Shown here: positions 56,555 through 64,000 of the stretch, piece by piece
How positions within the stretch are numbered: position 1 is the stretch's first letter
Layout: each line of letters begins with the position of its first letter
Origin: Agrobacterium larrymoorei
GTDB taxonomy: Bacteria; Pseudomonadota; Alphaproteobacteria; Rhizobiales; Rhizobiaceae
Assembly (NCBI RefSeq): GCF_030819275.1
Contig: NZ_JAUTBL010000001.1
Span: 310,001-374,000 of the forward strand
DNA length: 64,000 nucleotides
Reading direction: 5' to 3'
Position numbers and translations under genes: made by a program
Notes under the pieces: generated by a model
Databases searched by the model: none
What the model was told of the DNA's origin: nothing
Seen by the model: the letters and a program-made list of their open reading frames with translations, nothing else

Positions 56555-57457
56555 ATGGCATTGACGGACAATACGCGCGGAGCGCTGCTCATGGCTCTGG
56601 CGATGGCAAGCTTTACGGTCAACGACGCCTTCACCAAGTCCGTCACGCCCTACATCAATATCGGACAGATCCTCTTCGTTCGCGGCGTTATGACCTGCGT
56701 TCTGGTTTACGTGATCGCGCGCCATATGGGCGCGCTGCGGCCACTCAAGACCATGCTGCGCCCCATCATTCTTATGCGCTGTCTCTGCGAGATTTCCGCC
56801 TCCATCCTTTATCTCAAGGCACTCAGCCTGATGGAGTTTGCCAATGTCGCGGCCATCATGCAGTCCCTCCCCCTCGCAGTGACGCTCGGGGCAGCACTTT
56901 TCTTGAAGGAGCCTGTGGGCTGGCGGCGTTGGACCGCCATTTTCGTCGGCTTCGTTGGCGTTCTGGTTATTCTCAGGCCCGGGCCGGAAGGTTTTACCTC
57001 CGGCGCGCTACTGGTGTTGGGTGCGATGTTCGTTACCGCCGGACGCGACCTCTTGACCCGGCGCATGTATACGGATGTTCCCTCCATGGCCGTCACCATG
57101 ACCACCACCATCGTCAACACCTTGTTTGGTGCCGCTCTGATCATTCCATTCGGTGGCTGGCAACCGATGAGCGGCTATGTCTGGTCGCATCTCGTGGCAG
57201 CTGCCGTCCTGGTCGTCATCGGTTATCAGGCGGTGATCACGGCAATGCGCAGCGGTGACATCTCCTTCGTCGCGCCGTTCCGCTACACCAGCATGATCTG
57301 GGCCTTCTCCATCGGCTTTTTCTTCTTCGGCGAGCATCTGGACATGTGGACGCTGTCGGGCACCGCCATCATCGTCGCCTCCGGTCTCTACACATTCTAC
57401 CGCGAAAGCAGGCGACACCGTGCGCCAATTGCCAAACAGGCAGTGGGTATGGAATGA
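56555..57457 (+). CDS. EamA/DMT-family transporter
   Basis: 300 residues with ten membrane segments in two EamA halves, ending in a basic tail. Exports metabolites or drugs; substrate unknown. Its stop overlaps the next start (ATGA), tying it to the transporter/mob run. Confidence 0.88.
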   Translation: MALTDNTRGALLMALAMASFTVNDAFTKSVTPYINIGQILFVRGVMTCVLVYVIARHMGALRPLKTMLRPIILMRCLCEISASILYLKALSLMEFANVAAIMQSLPLAVTLGAALFLKEPVGWRRWTAIFVGFVGVLVILRPGPEGFTSGALLVLGAMFVTAGRDLLTRRMYTDVPSMAVTMTTTIVNTLFGAALIIPFGGWQPMSGYVWSHLVAAAVLVVIGYQAVITAMRSGDISFVAPFRYTSMIWAFSIGFFFFGEHLDMWTLSGTAIIVASGLYTFYRESRRHRAPIAKQAVGME

Positions 57458-58680
57458 CCAAGGTGCGCTTTCTCGACCGCTCGACCCCGCCGCATGTGAT
57501 GACGCTGGTCCTCGTTGCCGGTGTCGCAGCGCTCAGCATGAATGCCTTTCTGCCCTCGCTTGCGGCCATGTCGGCCTATTTCGGCACCGATTATTCGGTC
57601 ATGCAGTTTGCCGTCTCCGGCTATCTTGCCGCCACCGCCGTCCTCCAACTCGTGATCGGACCGCTTTCCGATCTCTTCGGGCGCAGACCCGTGATGCTCG
57701 TCAGTATCCTGCTGATGATTGTTGCCACGTTGATCTGCACGTTTGCGCCAAACATCACTGTCTTCATGATTGGCCGCGTTCTGCAGGCGGCGATCGCGTC
57801 GGGCTTCGTGCTGGCGAGAGCCATTGTCCGCGACATGGTGCCTGCCGAACAGGCAGCCTCGATGATCGGCTATGTCACCATGGGCATGTCGGTTGTTCCC
57901 ATGGTCGGGCCCACCGTCGGCGGCTTTCTCAACGATCTCGCCGGCTGGCAAGCAAGCTTTGCATTTGTCGGCCTCTCGGCAGTTGCGGTTCTGCTGCTCG
58001 TCTTTTTCGACATGGGCGAAACCAACCGGCAGAAGTCGGCCAGTTTTGCAGCCCAGTTCAAAGCCTGGCCGCAGCTTCTTCGCTCCACCCGTTTTTGGGG
58101 CTATGCGCTGACCTGCACGCTCTCCTCAGGCCTGTTCTTTTCCTTCCTCGGTGGCGCGCCTTTCGTTGGCAGCGTGCTTTACGGGCTCACACCAGCGGTG
58201 CTGGGCATGCAATTCTTCTTCATGGCGACAGGATACATGCTGGGCAACTTCGTCTCCGGCCGCTACGCCAGCCGCATCGGCATCCCGGTGATGATGTTGG
58301 CGGGCAATGTGATCGCGCTTGCCGGTATCGTCATCGCCTACTTGCTTCTTCACCTTGATCTCAACAGTCACTATGAGTTTTTCATTCCGCTCGCCCTCAT
58401 CGGCGTCGGTAATGGCGTGACGCTGCCCAGCGCCAATGCGGGCATGGTCAGCGTCCAGCCACATCTGGCAGGCTCTGCCTCCGGACTTGGCGGCGCACTG
58501 ACGATTGGCGGCGGCGCGATGCTTTCCGTCATCGCCTCTTCCCTGCTATCGGAGGAAGCTGGCACGACGCATCTTCTTCTCGTCATGCTGATGAATGGCG
58601 TGCTTGCCGTTGTGACAAGTGCTTATGCGGGCAGGCAGGAACGCCGCCACGCGCAACATGTGCTAAGGGGTGAGGTATGA
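57454..58680 (+). CDS. Bcr/CflA-type MFS transporter
   Basis: 408 residues from the ATG overlapping the previous stop. Twelve membrane segments and the loop motif [15 protein letters not shown]. Related to the Bcr-type protein at 40,130. Overlaps mobA by four bases. Presence inside the mob operon suggests only shared transcription. Confidence 0.9.
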   Translation: MTKVRFLDRSTPPHVMTLVLVAGVAALSMNAFLPSLAAMSAYFGTDYSVMQFAVSGYLAATAVLQLVIGPLSDLFGRRPVMLVSILLMIVATLICTFAPNITVFMIGRVLQAAIASGFVLARAIVRDMVPAEQAASMIGYVTMGMSVVPMVGPTVGGFLNDLAGWQASFAFVGLSAVAVLLLVFFDMGETNRQKSASFAAQFKAWPQLLRSTRFWGYALTCTLSSGLFFSFLGGAPFVGSVLYGLTPAVLGMQFFFMATGYMLGNFVSGRYASRIGIPVMMLAGNVIALAGIVIAYLLLHLDLNSHYEFFIPLALIGVGNGVTLPSANAGMVSVQPHLAGSASGLGGALTIGGGAMLSVIASSLLSEEAGTTHLLLVMLMNGVLAVVTSAYAGRQERRHAQHVLRGEV

Positions 58681-59309
58681 TGAACAAGTCGCGCTCCCTC
58701 CCCGGCCTGATCCTGGCCGGTGGTCTTTCCCGACGCATGGGCACCAACAAGGCCCTGTGCCCCTTTGGCGAGCGACAACTTCTGCACCACGTCATCGACA
58801 AGATTGCGGCGCAGGTTTCGGTGCTGGGGCTCAACACCACAGGCGAATGGGGTAAAGCCTTTGACCTGCCTCTGGTGCCCGATACCAAGATTGGTCACGC
58901 AGGACCGCTCGCCGGTGTCCTCGCAGGTTTGCAACACTTTCACAACCACTCGTCGGGCGCGAGCCACATGCTAACGGTGCCCTCCGACAGTCCCTTTTTT
59001 CCAGACGACCTCGCCTTAAGACTAATGGATCATCTGCCGGACAAGAACACCATCGTCATTGCCGCATCCAAGGGACAGGTCCATCCTGTCTTTGCTCTCT
59101 GGCCGCTCGCTCTTGCGAATGATCTCGAGCAATGGCTCGCGGATGACGACAACCGTCGCATCCGCAGTTTCTTGGCACGCCACCCCACCATTGGCGTTTC
59201 TTTTCCGCCGGTGGAAAGCAGCACAAGCTCCATCGATCCGTTTTTCAACATCAACACCCCGGAAGAGTTGGCGCAGGCGCTAACCTTCCTGAAGAGTCTC
59301 ACTCAATGA
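58677..59309 (+). CDS. mobA: Molybdenum cofactor guanylyltransferase
   Basis: 210 residues. Nucleotide-binding [17 protein letters not shown] and the [10 protein letters not shown] metal site. Attaches GMP to Mo-molybdopterin to give the bis-MGD cofactor used by formate dehydrogenases. Start overlaps the transporter stop; end overlaps mobB. Confidence 0.95.
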   Translation: MMNKSRSLPGLILAGGLSRRMGTNKALCPFGERQLLHHVIDKIAAQVSVLGLNTTGEWGKAFDLPLVPDTKIGHAGPLAGVLAGLQHFHNHSSGASHMLTVPSDSPFFPDDLALRLMDHLPDKNTIVIAASKGQVHPVFALWPLALANDLEQWLADDDNRRIRSFLARHPTIGVSFPPVESSTSSIDPFFNINTPEELAQALTFLKSLTQ

Positions 59310-59827
59310 CGCGTCAAAAAGTATTCGGCATCTCCGGCTGGAAAAATTCGGGAAAGACTGGACTTGCAGTCCGCATCGTCACGGAGCTCACCGCGCGCGG
59401 CTACCGGGTCTCCACAATAAAGCACGCGCATCATGATTTCGATATCGACAAAGTGGGTGCCGATAGCTGGCGGCATAGGCAGGCCGGTGCGCATGAAGTA
59501 ACGATCGTATCCGGCACACGCTTTGCCATCATGCATGAGCTGCGTGGCGCAGCCGAGCCCTCATTCGAGGAGATTCTCGCCCGGATAGCGCCTTGCGATC
59601 TGGTTCTGATCGAAGGCTATAAGTACGAGCCCGTGCCGAAGATAGAGGCCCGCCGGAAAGACGCGGCGAAAACAGAACCGCTGGCGGCGGGCGATCCGCA
59701 TATCATCGCAATCGCGGCCGATCACCTGATCCCGGATAGCACCCTCCCCGTCTTCAACCTCGATGACACTGCCCGCATCGCCGACTTCATCGAGGCAACG
59801 GTCGGACTTGAGCGTCCTTCAAAATGA
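59306..59827 (+). CDS. mobB: MobB, molybdopterin-guanine dinucleotide protein
   Basis: 173 residues. P-loop [10 protein letters not shown] near the start and [17 protein letters not shown]-binding partner of MobA. Followed by a strong terminator. Confidence 0.95.
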   Translation: MTRQKVFGISGWKNSGKTGLAVRIVTELTARGYRVSTIKHAHHDFDIDKVGADSWRHRQAGAHEVTIVSGTRFAIMHELRGAAEPSFEEILARIAPCDLVLIEGYKYEPVPKIEARRKDAAKTEPLAAGDPHIIAIAADHLIPDSTLPVFNLDDTARIADFIEATVGLERPSK

Positions 59828-59856
59828 AAAAGCCGGGCCTTACGACCCGGCTTTTT
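59827..59856. terminator. Bidirectional terminator after mobB
   Basis: AAAAAGCCGGG (59827-59837) pairs with CCCGGCTTTTT (59846-59856); serves mobB and the convergent lipoprotein gene. Confidence 0.9.
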
Positions 59857-59878
59857 CTTTACCCTGATACGCAAAACA

Positions 59879-61477
59879 CTATTCAAGGAAAGAAGATGGG
59901 TTCACTGGCGTTGCGTCCTTACGGACTTCGAAGTGAACCTGAGGACGCTTGGCGCTGCCGGTCATGCCCGACGTTGCAATCGTCTGGCCGCGCTGAACCT
60001 TCTGGCCGCGCTGAACCTCGAGATTTGCAGCATTGCCATAAACCGTGACCTTACCGTCGTCGTGACGGACCAGGACCGTGTTACCGAGTTGCTTCAGGCC
60101 GTTGCCAGCATAGATGACCACGCCGTTTTCGGCAGCCTTGATCGGCGTGCCTTCCGGAACGGAGATGTTGATGCCGTCGTTGCGGTTGCCATCGACATTC
60201 TCGCCGAAGCCGGAAATGACGGCGCCACGGACCGGCCAGCGATATTTGCCGATGCCGGTAGACTCCGGTGCAATCGAAGCGACGTCGGACTTCTTCTCGA
60301 CATCGCTGACACTTGCTTCGGCAGCTGGTGCTTTCGGCACCTCTGTCTTGGCAACAGGCGTCTCGACAGCCTTTGCAGCCGCAGGGGCCGTGGTTTCATG
60401 CGGCTTGACCGAAGCGGTCTTGATGCCGTCTGTTCCCGCAACGGGGATGGTAAGGGTCTGACCGATGCGAATATTGCCGTCCGCAATGTTGTTGGCGGCC
60501 TTGAGATCGGCAACGGACACACCGTGTGCGCGCGCAATCTTGGCGATGCTGTCGCCCGGCTTGACCTTATAGCCACCGGTTGGCGGCAGCGGCTTGCCGC
60601 CTGGAGGCGTCAGCTTGCCATTCTCAGCCGAAACCTTGTCGCGAGCAGCACCCTGTGCGGGCAGCACCGCGACATTCTGTTCCTGACCACGGGTCGGAGC
60701 CGGGGCGTTGTTCTTGCTGAGATCGATATTGTCGGACGCCGCACGGGCAGCGTTGCGTGTCTGACCAAAGCGCGGGATGATGATCGATTGACCGGGACGC
60801 GCAGCGGACGCGCTCTTCAGGCCGTTTGCTTGGAGGAGTGCCTTTTCCGGCACGCCGTAGCGTCTGGAGAGCGTTGCGATGGTCTCGCCGGAATTCAGCG
60901 TGACCGAAGACGCGCCTTCGGTGTGCCAGCCATTATTGTCGCTCTTGACCGAACCGGTCGACAGCGTATCGGCGCTGTTGTTCGCAGGCAAACGTGCCGA
61001 CGCCATGGAGGGCGCGCGGTTTGCTGTCGCAGACGGCAATGGCTGCGCCATGGCCTCGGTTCTTGTTGCAGGATCGCGGGTTGCGACCGGCGATGGAGCG
61101 GAAAGTTCGGCGCGCTGAACAGGCGCAGCAGAGGATGCCGAACGGGCCGCCGATGGCTGGACCGAACCATAGCCGCCATTCGAAGCCGGATAAGGCTGGT
61201 TCATGGCCGCATTCTGGTTGCCATAGCCGCCCTGCGGGGCGGCAGCATAACCGCCACCATTCATATCAGCCTGGGGAACGGGGGCCTGACCATAGGCACC
61301 GGCACCGTTGCGCTGAGGAATGGACGCGGTCGTCATCTGATCCGTATTGTTACTGGAAAAGAGTCCGCTAAAGCGTGTCGCGTCCGAGCTGCAACCCGTT
61401 GCGACGCTTGCCAGCAATGCCGCTGCGAACATCTTTGCGATTGATTTTCCGGTTTTAGGCGAATGACTCATACGCAT
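59879..61477 (-). CDS. NlpD-type lipoprotein with LysM and degenerate LytM domain
   Basis: 532 residues from the ATG at 61477. A lipoprotein signal with cleavage before Cys in ASVATGCSS, long low-complexity Ser/Ala/Pro/Gln linkers, two LysM domains (about 190-235 and 320-365), then a C-terminal M23 domain. In the M23 domain the first zinc ligands are Asn (NRNDGINI) and YGN replaces YAH, so it cannot hydrolyse; such degenerate proteins activate periplasmic amidases in cell division. Outer-membrane anchored. Confidence 0.88.
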   Translation of the reverse strand: MRMSHSPKTGKSIAKMFAAALLASVATGCSSDATRFSGLFSSNNTDQMTTASIPQRNGAGAYGQAPVPQADMNGGGYAAAPQGGYGNQNAAMNQPYPASNGGYGSVQPSAARSASSAAPVQRAELSAPSPVATRDPATRTEAMAQPLPSATANRAPSMASARLPANNSADTLSTGSVKSDNNGWHTEGASSVTLNSGETIATLSRRYGVPEKALLQANGLKSASAARPGQSIIIPRFGQTRNAARAASDNIDLSKNNAPAPTRGQEQNVAVLPAQGAARDKVSAENGKLTPPGGKPLPPTGGYKVKPGDSIAKIARAHGVSVADLKAANNIADGNIRIGQTLTIPVAGTDGIKTASVKPHETTAPAAAKAVETPVAKTEVPKAPAAEASVSDVEKKSDVASIAPESTGIGKYRWPVRGAVISGFGENVDGNRNDGINISVPEGTPIKAAENGVVIYAGNGLKQLGNTVLVRHDDGKVTVYGNAANLEVQRGQKVQRGQTIATSGMTGSAKRPQVHFEVRKDATPVNPSSFLE

Positions 61478-61780
61478 GACTCGATCTACACTGACGCAAA
61501 CGCCGCATCGGAATCGATCCGGCTGAACAAACACTTGCAAGGCCCCTCTTCCGAAACGGAAAAACCATGCGTCGATGAGATGATTAAAGCGCGTTAGTGT
61601 TACCACGCCGTTAAAACGTTAAGCTCTTCGCATATTTTTTGACAATTCGATAACCATGCCGACCTCAGCGATATCCGGCATAGGGTGCTAATCCGCCGCC
61701 AATGCACGGCCCTGCTTGATGTTCACCAGTTGACCGCACCCCTACATCCGCGTCAAACCATGATGGAGGGAGGAACGACG

Positions 61781-62716
61781 ATGATCGACAAGCTGGAATT
61801 TTTCATTGCTCTTTCCCGCGCCGAACATTTCGGTCGGGCAGCCGAAGAATGCGGCATTTCGCAGCCGACATTGTCAGCGGCGATCCGCCAGCTTGAGGAT
61901 CAGTTGGGCGTCGTATTGGTCGTGCGTGGGTCGCGTTATCAAGGACTGACACCGGAAGGACAGCGCGTTCTGGAATGGGCAAGGCGGATCGTCGGCGATG
62001 CCCGCACCATGCGCGAAGAGATGCGAGCGGCCCGAAAGGGGCTTGCTGGACATATAAGGATTGCCGTTATCCCAACCGCACTGGCCATGGTGCCGAGGTT
62101 GACGGAGCCGTTTCAGACACGTCATCCGGACGTCACCTTTTCGGTCACATCCCGTACTTCACTACAGGTGTTAAGCCAGCTGGAAAATCTCGAGATCGAC
62201 GCGGGAATCACCTATCTCGACAATGAACCGCTAGGCCGCGTCACAACCGTTCCTCTTTATTCGGAGCGCTATCATCTCATAACTGCGGCCGGAACCCCGC
62301 TTGCGGATCGCGAATTCGTGACGTGGAAGGAGGTTTCCGGCCTTCGGCTTTGTCTATTGACTCCAGACATGCAGAACCGCCGCATCATCAATTCGCATAT
62401 GGCTGAAGCGGGCGTCCAGGCCAAGCCGACGCTTGAATCGAATTCGATGATCGTCTTGTTTTCCCACATAAGAACGGGGCAATGGGCTTCCATCATGCCA
62501 CGTAACGTAGCGGAATCATTCGGTTTTCCTGAAGAGATCCGGATGATACCGATCTCGGAGCCGGATGCCGAACACCTGGTGGGCTTGGTCGCAACCCACC
62601 GGGAGCCGCACACGCCACTCGTTTCAGCGCTTCTTCATGAAGCCAGATCCCGCGCTGCAGCATCGGCTTTCGATAGAAATTTTCTATCATACAACGGGAC
62701 GTCTTTATTGACCTGA
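61781..62716 (+). CDS. LysR regulator next to formate dehydrogenase genes
   Basis: 311 residues from the ATG at 61781 (GGGAGG upstream). N-terminal winged helix (about 1-60, FGRAAEECGISQPTLSAAIRQLE), then the substrate-binding domain. It lies 134 bases before fdsG; LysR proteins in this place (FdsR type) control the fds operon in relatives. Effector not predictable. Confidence 0.9.
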   Translation: MIDKLEFFIALSRAEHFGRAAEECGISQPTLSAAIRQLEDQLGVVLVVRGSRYQGLTPEGQRVLEWARRIVGDARTMREEMRAARKGLAGHIRIAVIPTALAMVPRLTEPFQTRHPDVTFSVTSRTSLQVLSQLENLEIDAGITYLDNEPLGRVTTVPLYSERYHLITAAGTPLADREFVTWKEVSGLRLCLLTPDMQNRRIINSHMAEAGVQAKPTLESNSMIVLFSHIRTGQWASIMPRNVAESFGFPEEIRMIPISEPDAEHLVGLVATHREPHTPLVSALLHEARSRAAASAFDRNFLSYNGTSLLT

Positions 62717-62850
62717 AGGATGCATTCTCGCCATCCTTCCCAAAAGCCAGATTGTAACATGCGTCACTGTCCAGCATTGAGCTGCTTGGTATCGCATGTG
62801 CGGCAGAGACAATCCTCTGTTCGTCTGGCGTCGGTTTGGGAGGACTGACC

Positions 62851-63330
62851 ATGAACATTCGAGCGGTTGCCAGCACCGAGGCGAGCCGGATTTCCGAAAT
62901 CATCGATCACTGTCGCCACTTGGAAGGGCCGATGTTGCCTATCCTGCATCAGGTGCAGGAGGAGTTCGGCTATATTCCCGAAAGTGCCAAGCAGTTGATC
63001 GCCTCCGCGCTCAACCTCTCGCGGGCGGAAGTGCATGGTGTCATCACCTTCTATCACGATTTTCGCGATCATCCTGCTGGACGCCACACCTTGAAGCTCT
63101 GTCGCGCCGAAGCCTGTCAGTCGATGGGTGGCGACAGGCTCGCCGAACGCGCGAAAGCAAGGCTCGGGCTCGATTGGCACGAGACCGCACCGGACGGCTC
63201 GGTCACGCTGGAGCCCGTCTTCTGTCTTGGCCTCTGCGCTTCCGCTCCGGCGGCAATGCTGGATGGCGAGCTTTACGGTCGCGTGGACGAGCACTGTCTG
63301 AACGACATCGTGGCGGAGGTCAGCAAATGA
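62851..63330 (+). CDS. fdsG: Formate dehydrogenase gamma subunit (NuoE-like)
   Basis: 159 residues from the ATG at 62851 (GGGAGG upstream). Thioredoxin-like fold with the [2Fe-2S] ligands Cys84, Cys89, Cys125 and Cys129. Part of the soluble NAD-dependent, molybdenum-containing formate dehydrogenase. Overlaps fdsB by four bases. Confidence 0.93.
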   Translation: MNIRAVASTEASRISEIIDHCRHLEGPMLPILHQVQEEFGYIPESAKQLIASALNLSRAEVHGVITFYHDFRDHPAGRHTLKLCRAEACQSMGGDRLAERAKARLGLDWHETAPDGSVTLEPVFCLGLCASAPAAMLDGELYGRVDEHCLNDIVAEVSK

Positions 63331-64000
63331 CCATCACCGTCTTCGTTCCCCGCGATGCGGCAGCACTTGCCGTGGGTGCCGACAAGGTGGCAGCGGCCAT
63401 TGAGCGCGAGGCCGCCTCCCGCGGACATGATGTCCACATCATCCGCAACGGCTCTCGCGGAATGCTCTGGCTGGAAGTGCTGGTTGAGGTGCGCACCGAC
63501 GCGGGGCGTGTCGCCTACGGACCGGTCAGGGCGTCGGATGTCCCGTCGCTTTTCGATGCGGGCTTTCTGAATGGCGGCCGGCATCCGCTCGGTCACGGCC
63601 TAACGCAGGATATCCCTGTCCTCAAGGGCCAGACACGCCTCACCTTTTCCCGCTGTGGCGTCACCGATCCGCTGTCGCTCGATGACTACCGCCAGTATCA
63701 GGGCCTGACCGGCTTGGAAAAGGCAATCAAGATGGCACCTGCGGATATCGTCCGGCAGGTAACGGACAGCGGCCTTCGCGGCCGCGGCGGTGCGGGCTTC
63801 CCGACGGGCATCAAATGGAAGACAGTTGCCGACGCTTCCGCCGACCAGAAATACATCGTCTGCAACGCCGATGAAGGCGATAGCGGCACCTTCGCTGACC
63901 GTATGATCATGGAAGGCGATCCCTTTGTCCTGATCGAGGGCATGGCGATCGCCGCAATCGCGGTCGGTGCGACCAAGGGCTACATCTACACCCGTTCTGA
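63327..64000 (+). CDS. fdsB: Formate dehydrogenase beta subunit, partial at right edge
   Basis: Starts at the ATG overlapping the fdsG stop (ATGA) and stays open to the window end (about 224 codons). After an N-terminal part resembling a thioredoxin-like domain comes the NuoF FMN/NADH site GLRGRGGAGFPTG followed by VCNADEGDSGTF. It passes electrons from the FdsG/FdsA clusters to FMN and NAD+. The Fe-S binding end and the fdsA gene lie beyond the window. Confidence 0.95.
   Translation, partial: MTITVFVPRDAAALAVGADKVAAAIEREAASRGHDVHIIRNGSRGMLWLEVLVEVRTDAGRVAYGPVRASDVPSLFDAGFLNGGRHPLGHGLTQDIPVLKGQTRLTFSRCGVTDPLSLDDYRQYQGLTGLEKAIKMAPADIVRQVTDSGLRGRGGAGFPTGIKWKTVADASADQKYIVCNADEGDSGTFADRMIMEGDPFVLIEGMAIAAIAVGATKGYIYTRS

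Noticed and set aside
59933..61444. 503-codon plus-strand frame
   Set aside because: Antisense to the LysM/LytM lipoprotein gene; its Arg/Gly-rich translation is typical of a shadow.

Overview
The window looks like a piece of a Rhizobiaceae chromosome, most likely Agrobacterium or a close Rhizobium relative. The evidence is the gene set and order (suf cluster with a second cysteine desulfurase, tandem inositol monophosphatases, grxD/bolA, the moaA to mobB group, fdsG-fdsB), the many alphaproteobacterial tRNA and DUF1127-type features, and a tRNA-Arg(CCT) gene interrupted by a group I intron, a feature described in Agrobacterium tumefaciens. This assignment rests on recognition only; no database search was possible.

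Positions 1 to about 12,220 are different in kind: lower GC, very small tightly packed genes, many unrecognisable products and clear phage parts. A leftward block carries a GH24 lysozyme, a T7-type endonuclease I, a small membrane protein that could be a holin and, at the left edge, a SIR2-domain protein followed by two related membrane/coiled-coil proteins that resemble a defence operon. A rightward block starts with an HNH nuclease and contains NUMOD3-repeat proteins, one with a possible -1 frameshift on a run of seven A, and a chain of start/stop-overlapping small genes. Intergenic ATAAATA motifs recur, reminiscent of T4-type late promoters. The region ends with a DUF2958 gene pair. No integrase or attachment site is visible, and the element runs off the left edge.

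From 12.5 kb onward the sequence is core chromosome. 12.5-20.6 kb: M20 amidohydrolase, NDUFS4-like protein, three tRNA genes, a MacAB-type exporter whose adaptor gene has a frameshift, a GreA-family factor and a MYG1-family protein. 20.6-28.2 kb: Fe-S assembly genes on the minus strand (cysteine desulfurase, sufB, sufC, sufD, sufS, a DUF59 protein, and sufA with a frameshift). A compact GIY-YIG nuclease gene bounded by two inverted 28-bp palindromic repeats sits between sufB and sufC, and an Irr-box-like site lies upstream of the cluster. 28.4-41.4 kb: tyrS, lipocalin, VOC protein, tRNA-Glu, a DUF1127/MocR divergent pair, purL-bolA, polysaccharide deacetylase, grxD and a Bcr-type transporter. 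41.4-53.1 kb: two inositol monophosphatases, ttcA, glutaminase, an L,D-transpeptidase, fumC, a GGDEF protein, a PNPOx-fold protein, a Kef-type antiporter and a DUF971 protein.

53.3-59.8 kb: a hydrolase, a nitrilase-fold protein lacking its catalytic cysteine, then molybdenum cofactor genes (moaA, mobA, mobB) with two transporters coupled into the run. 59.9-64.0 kb: a lipoprotein with LysM and degenerate LytM domains, then a LysR regulator followed by fdsG and a truncated fdsB of an NAD-dependent, molybdenum-containing formate dehydrogenase, which gives the Mo-cofactor genes nearby an obvious client.
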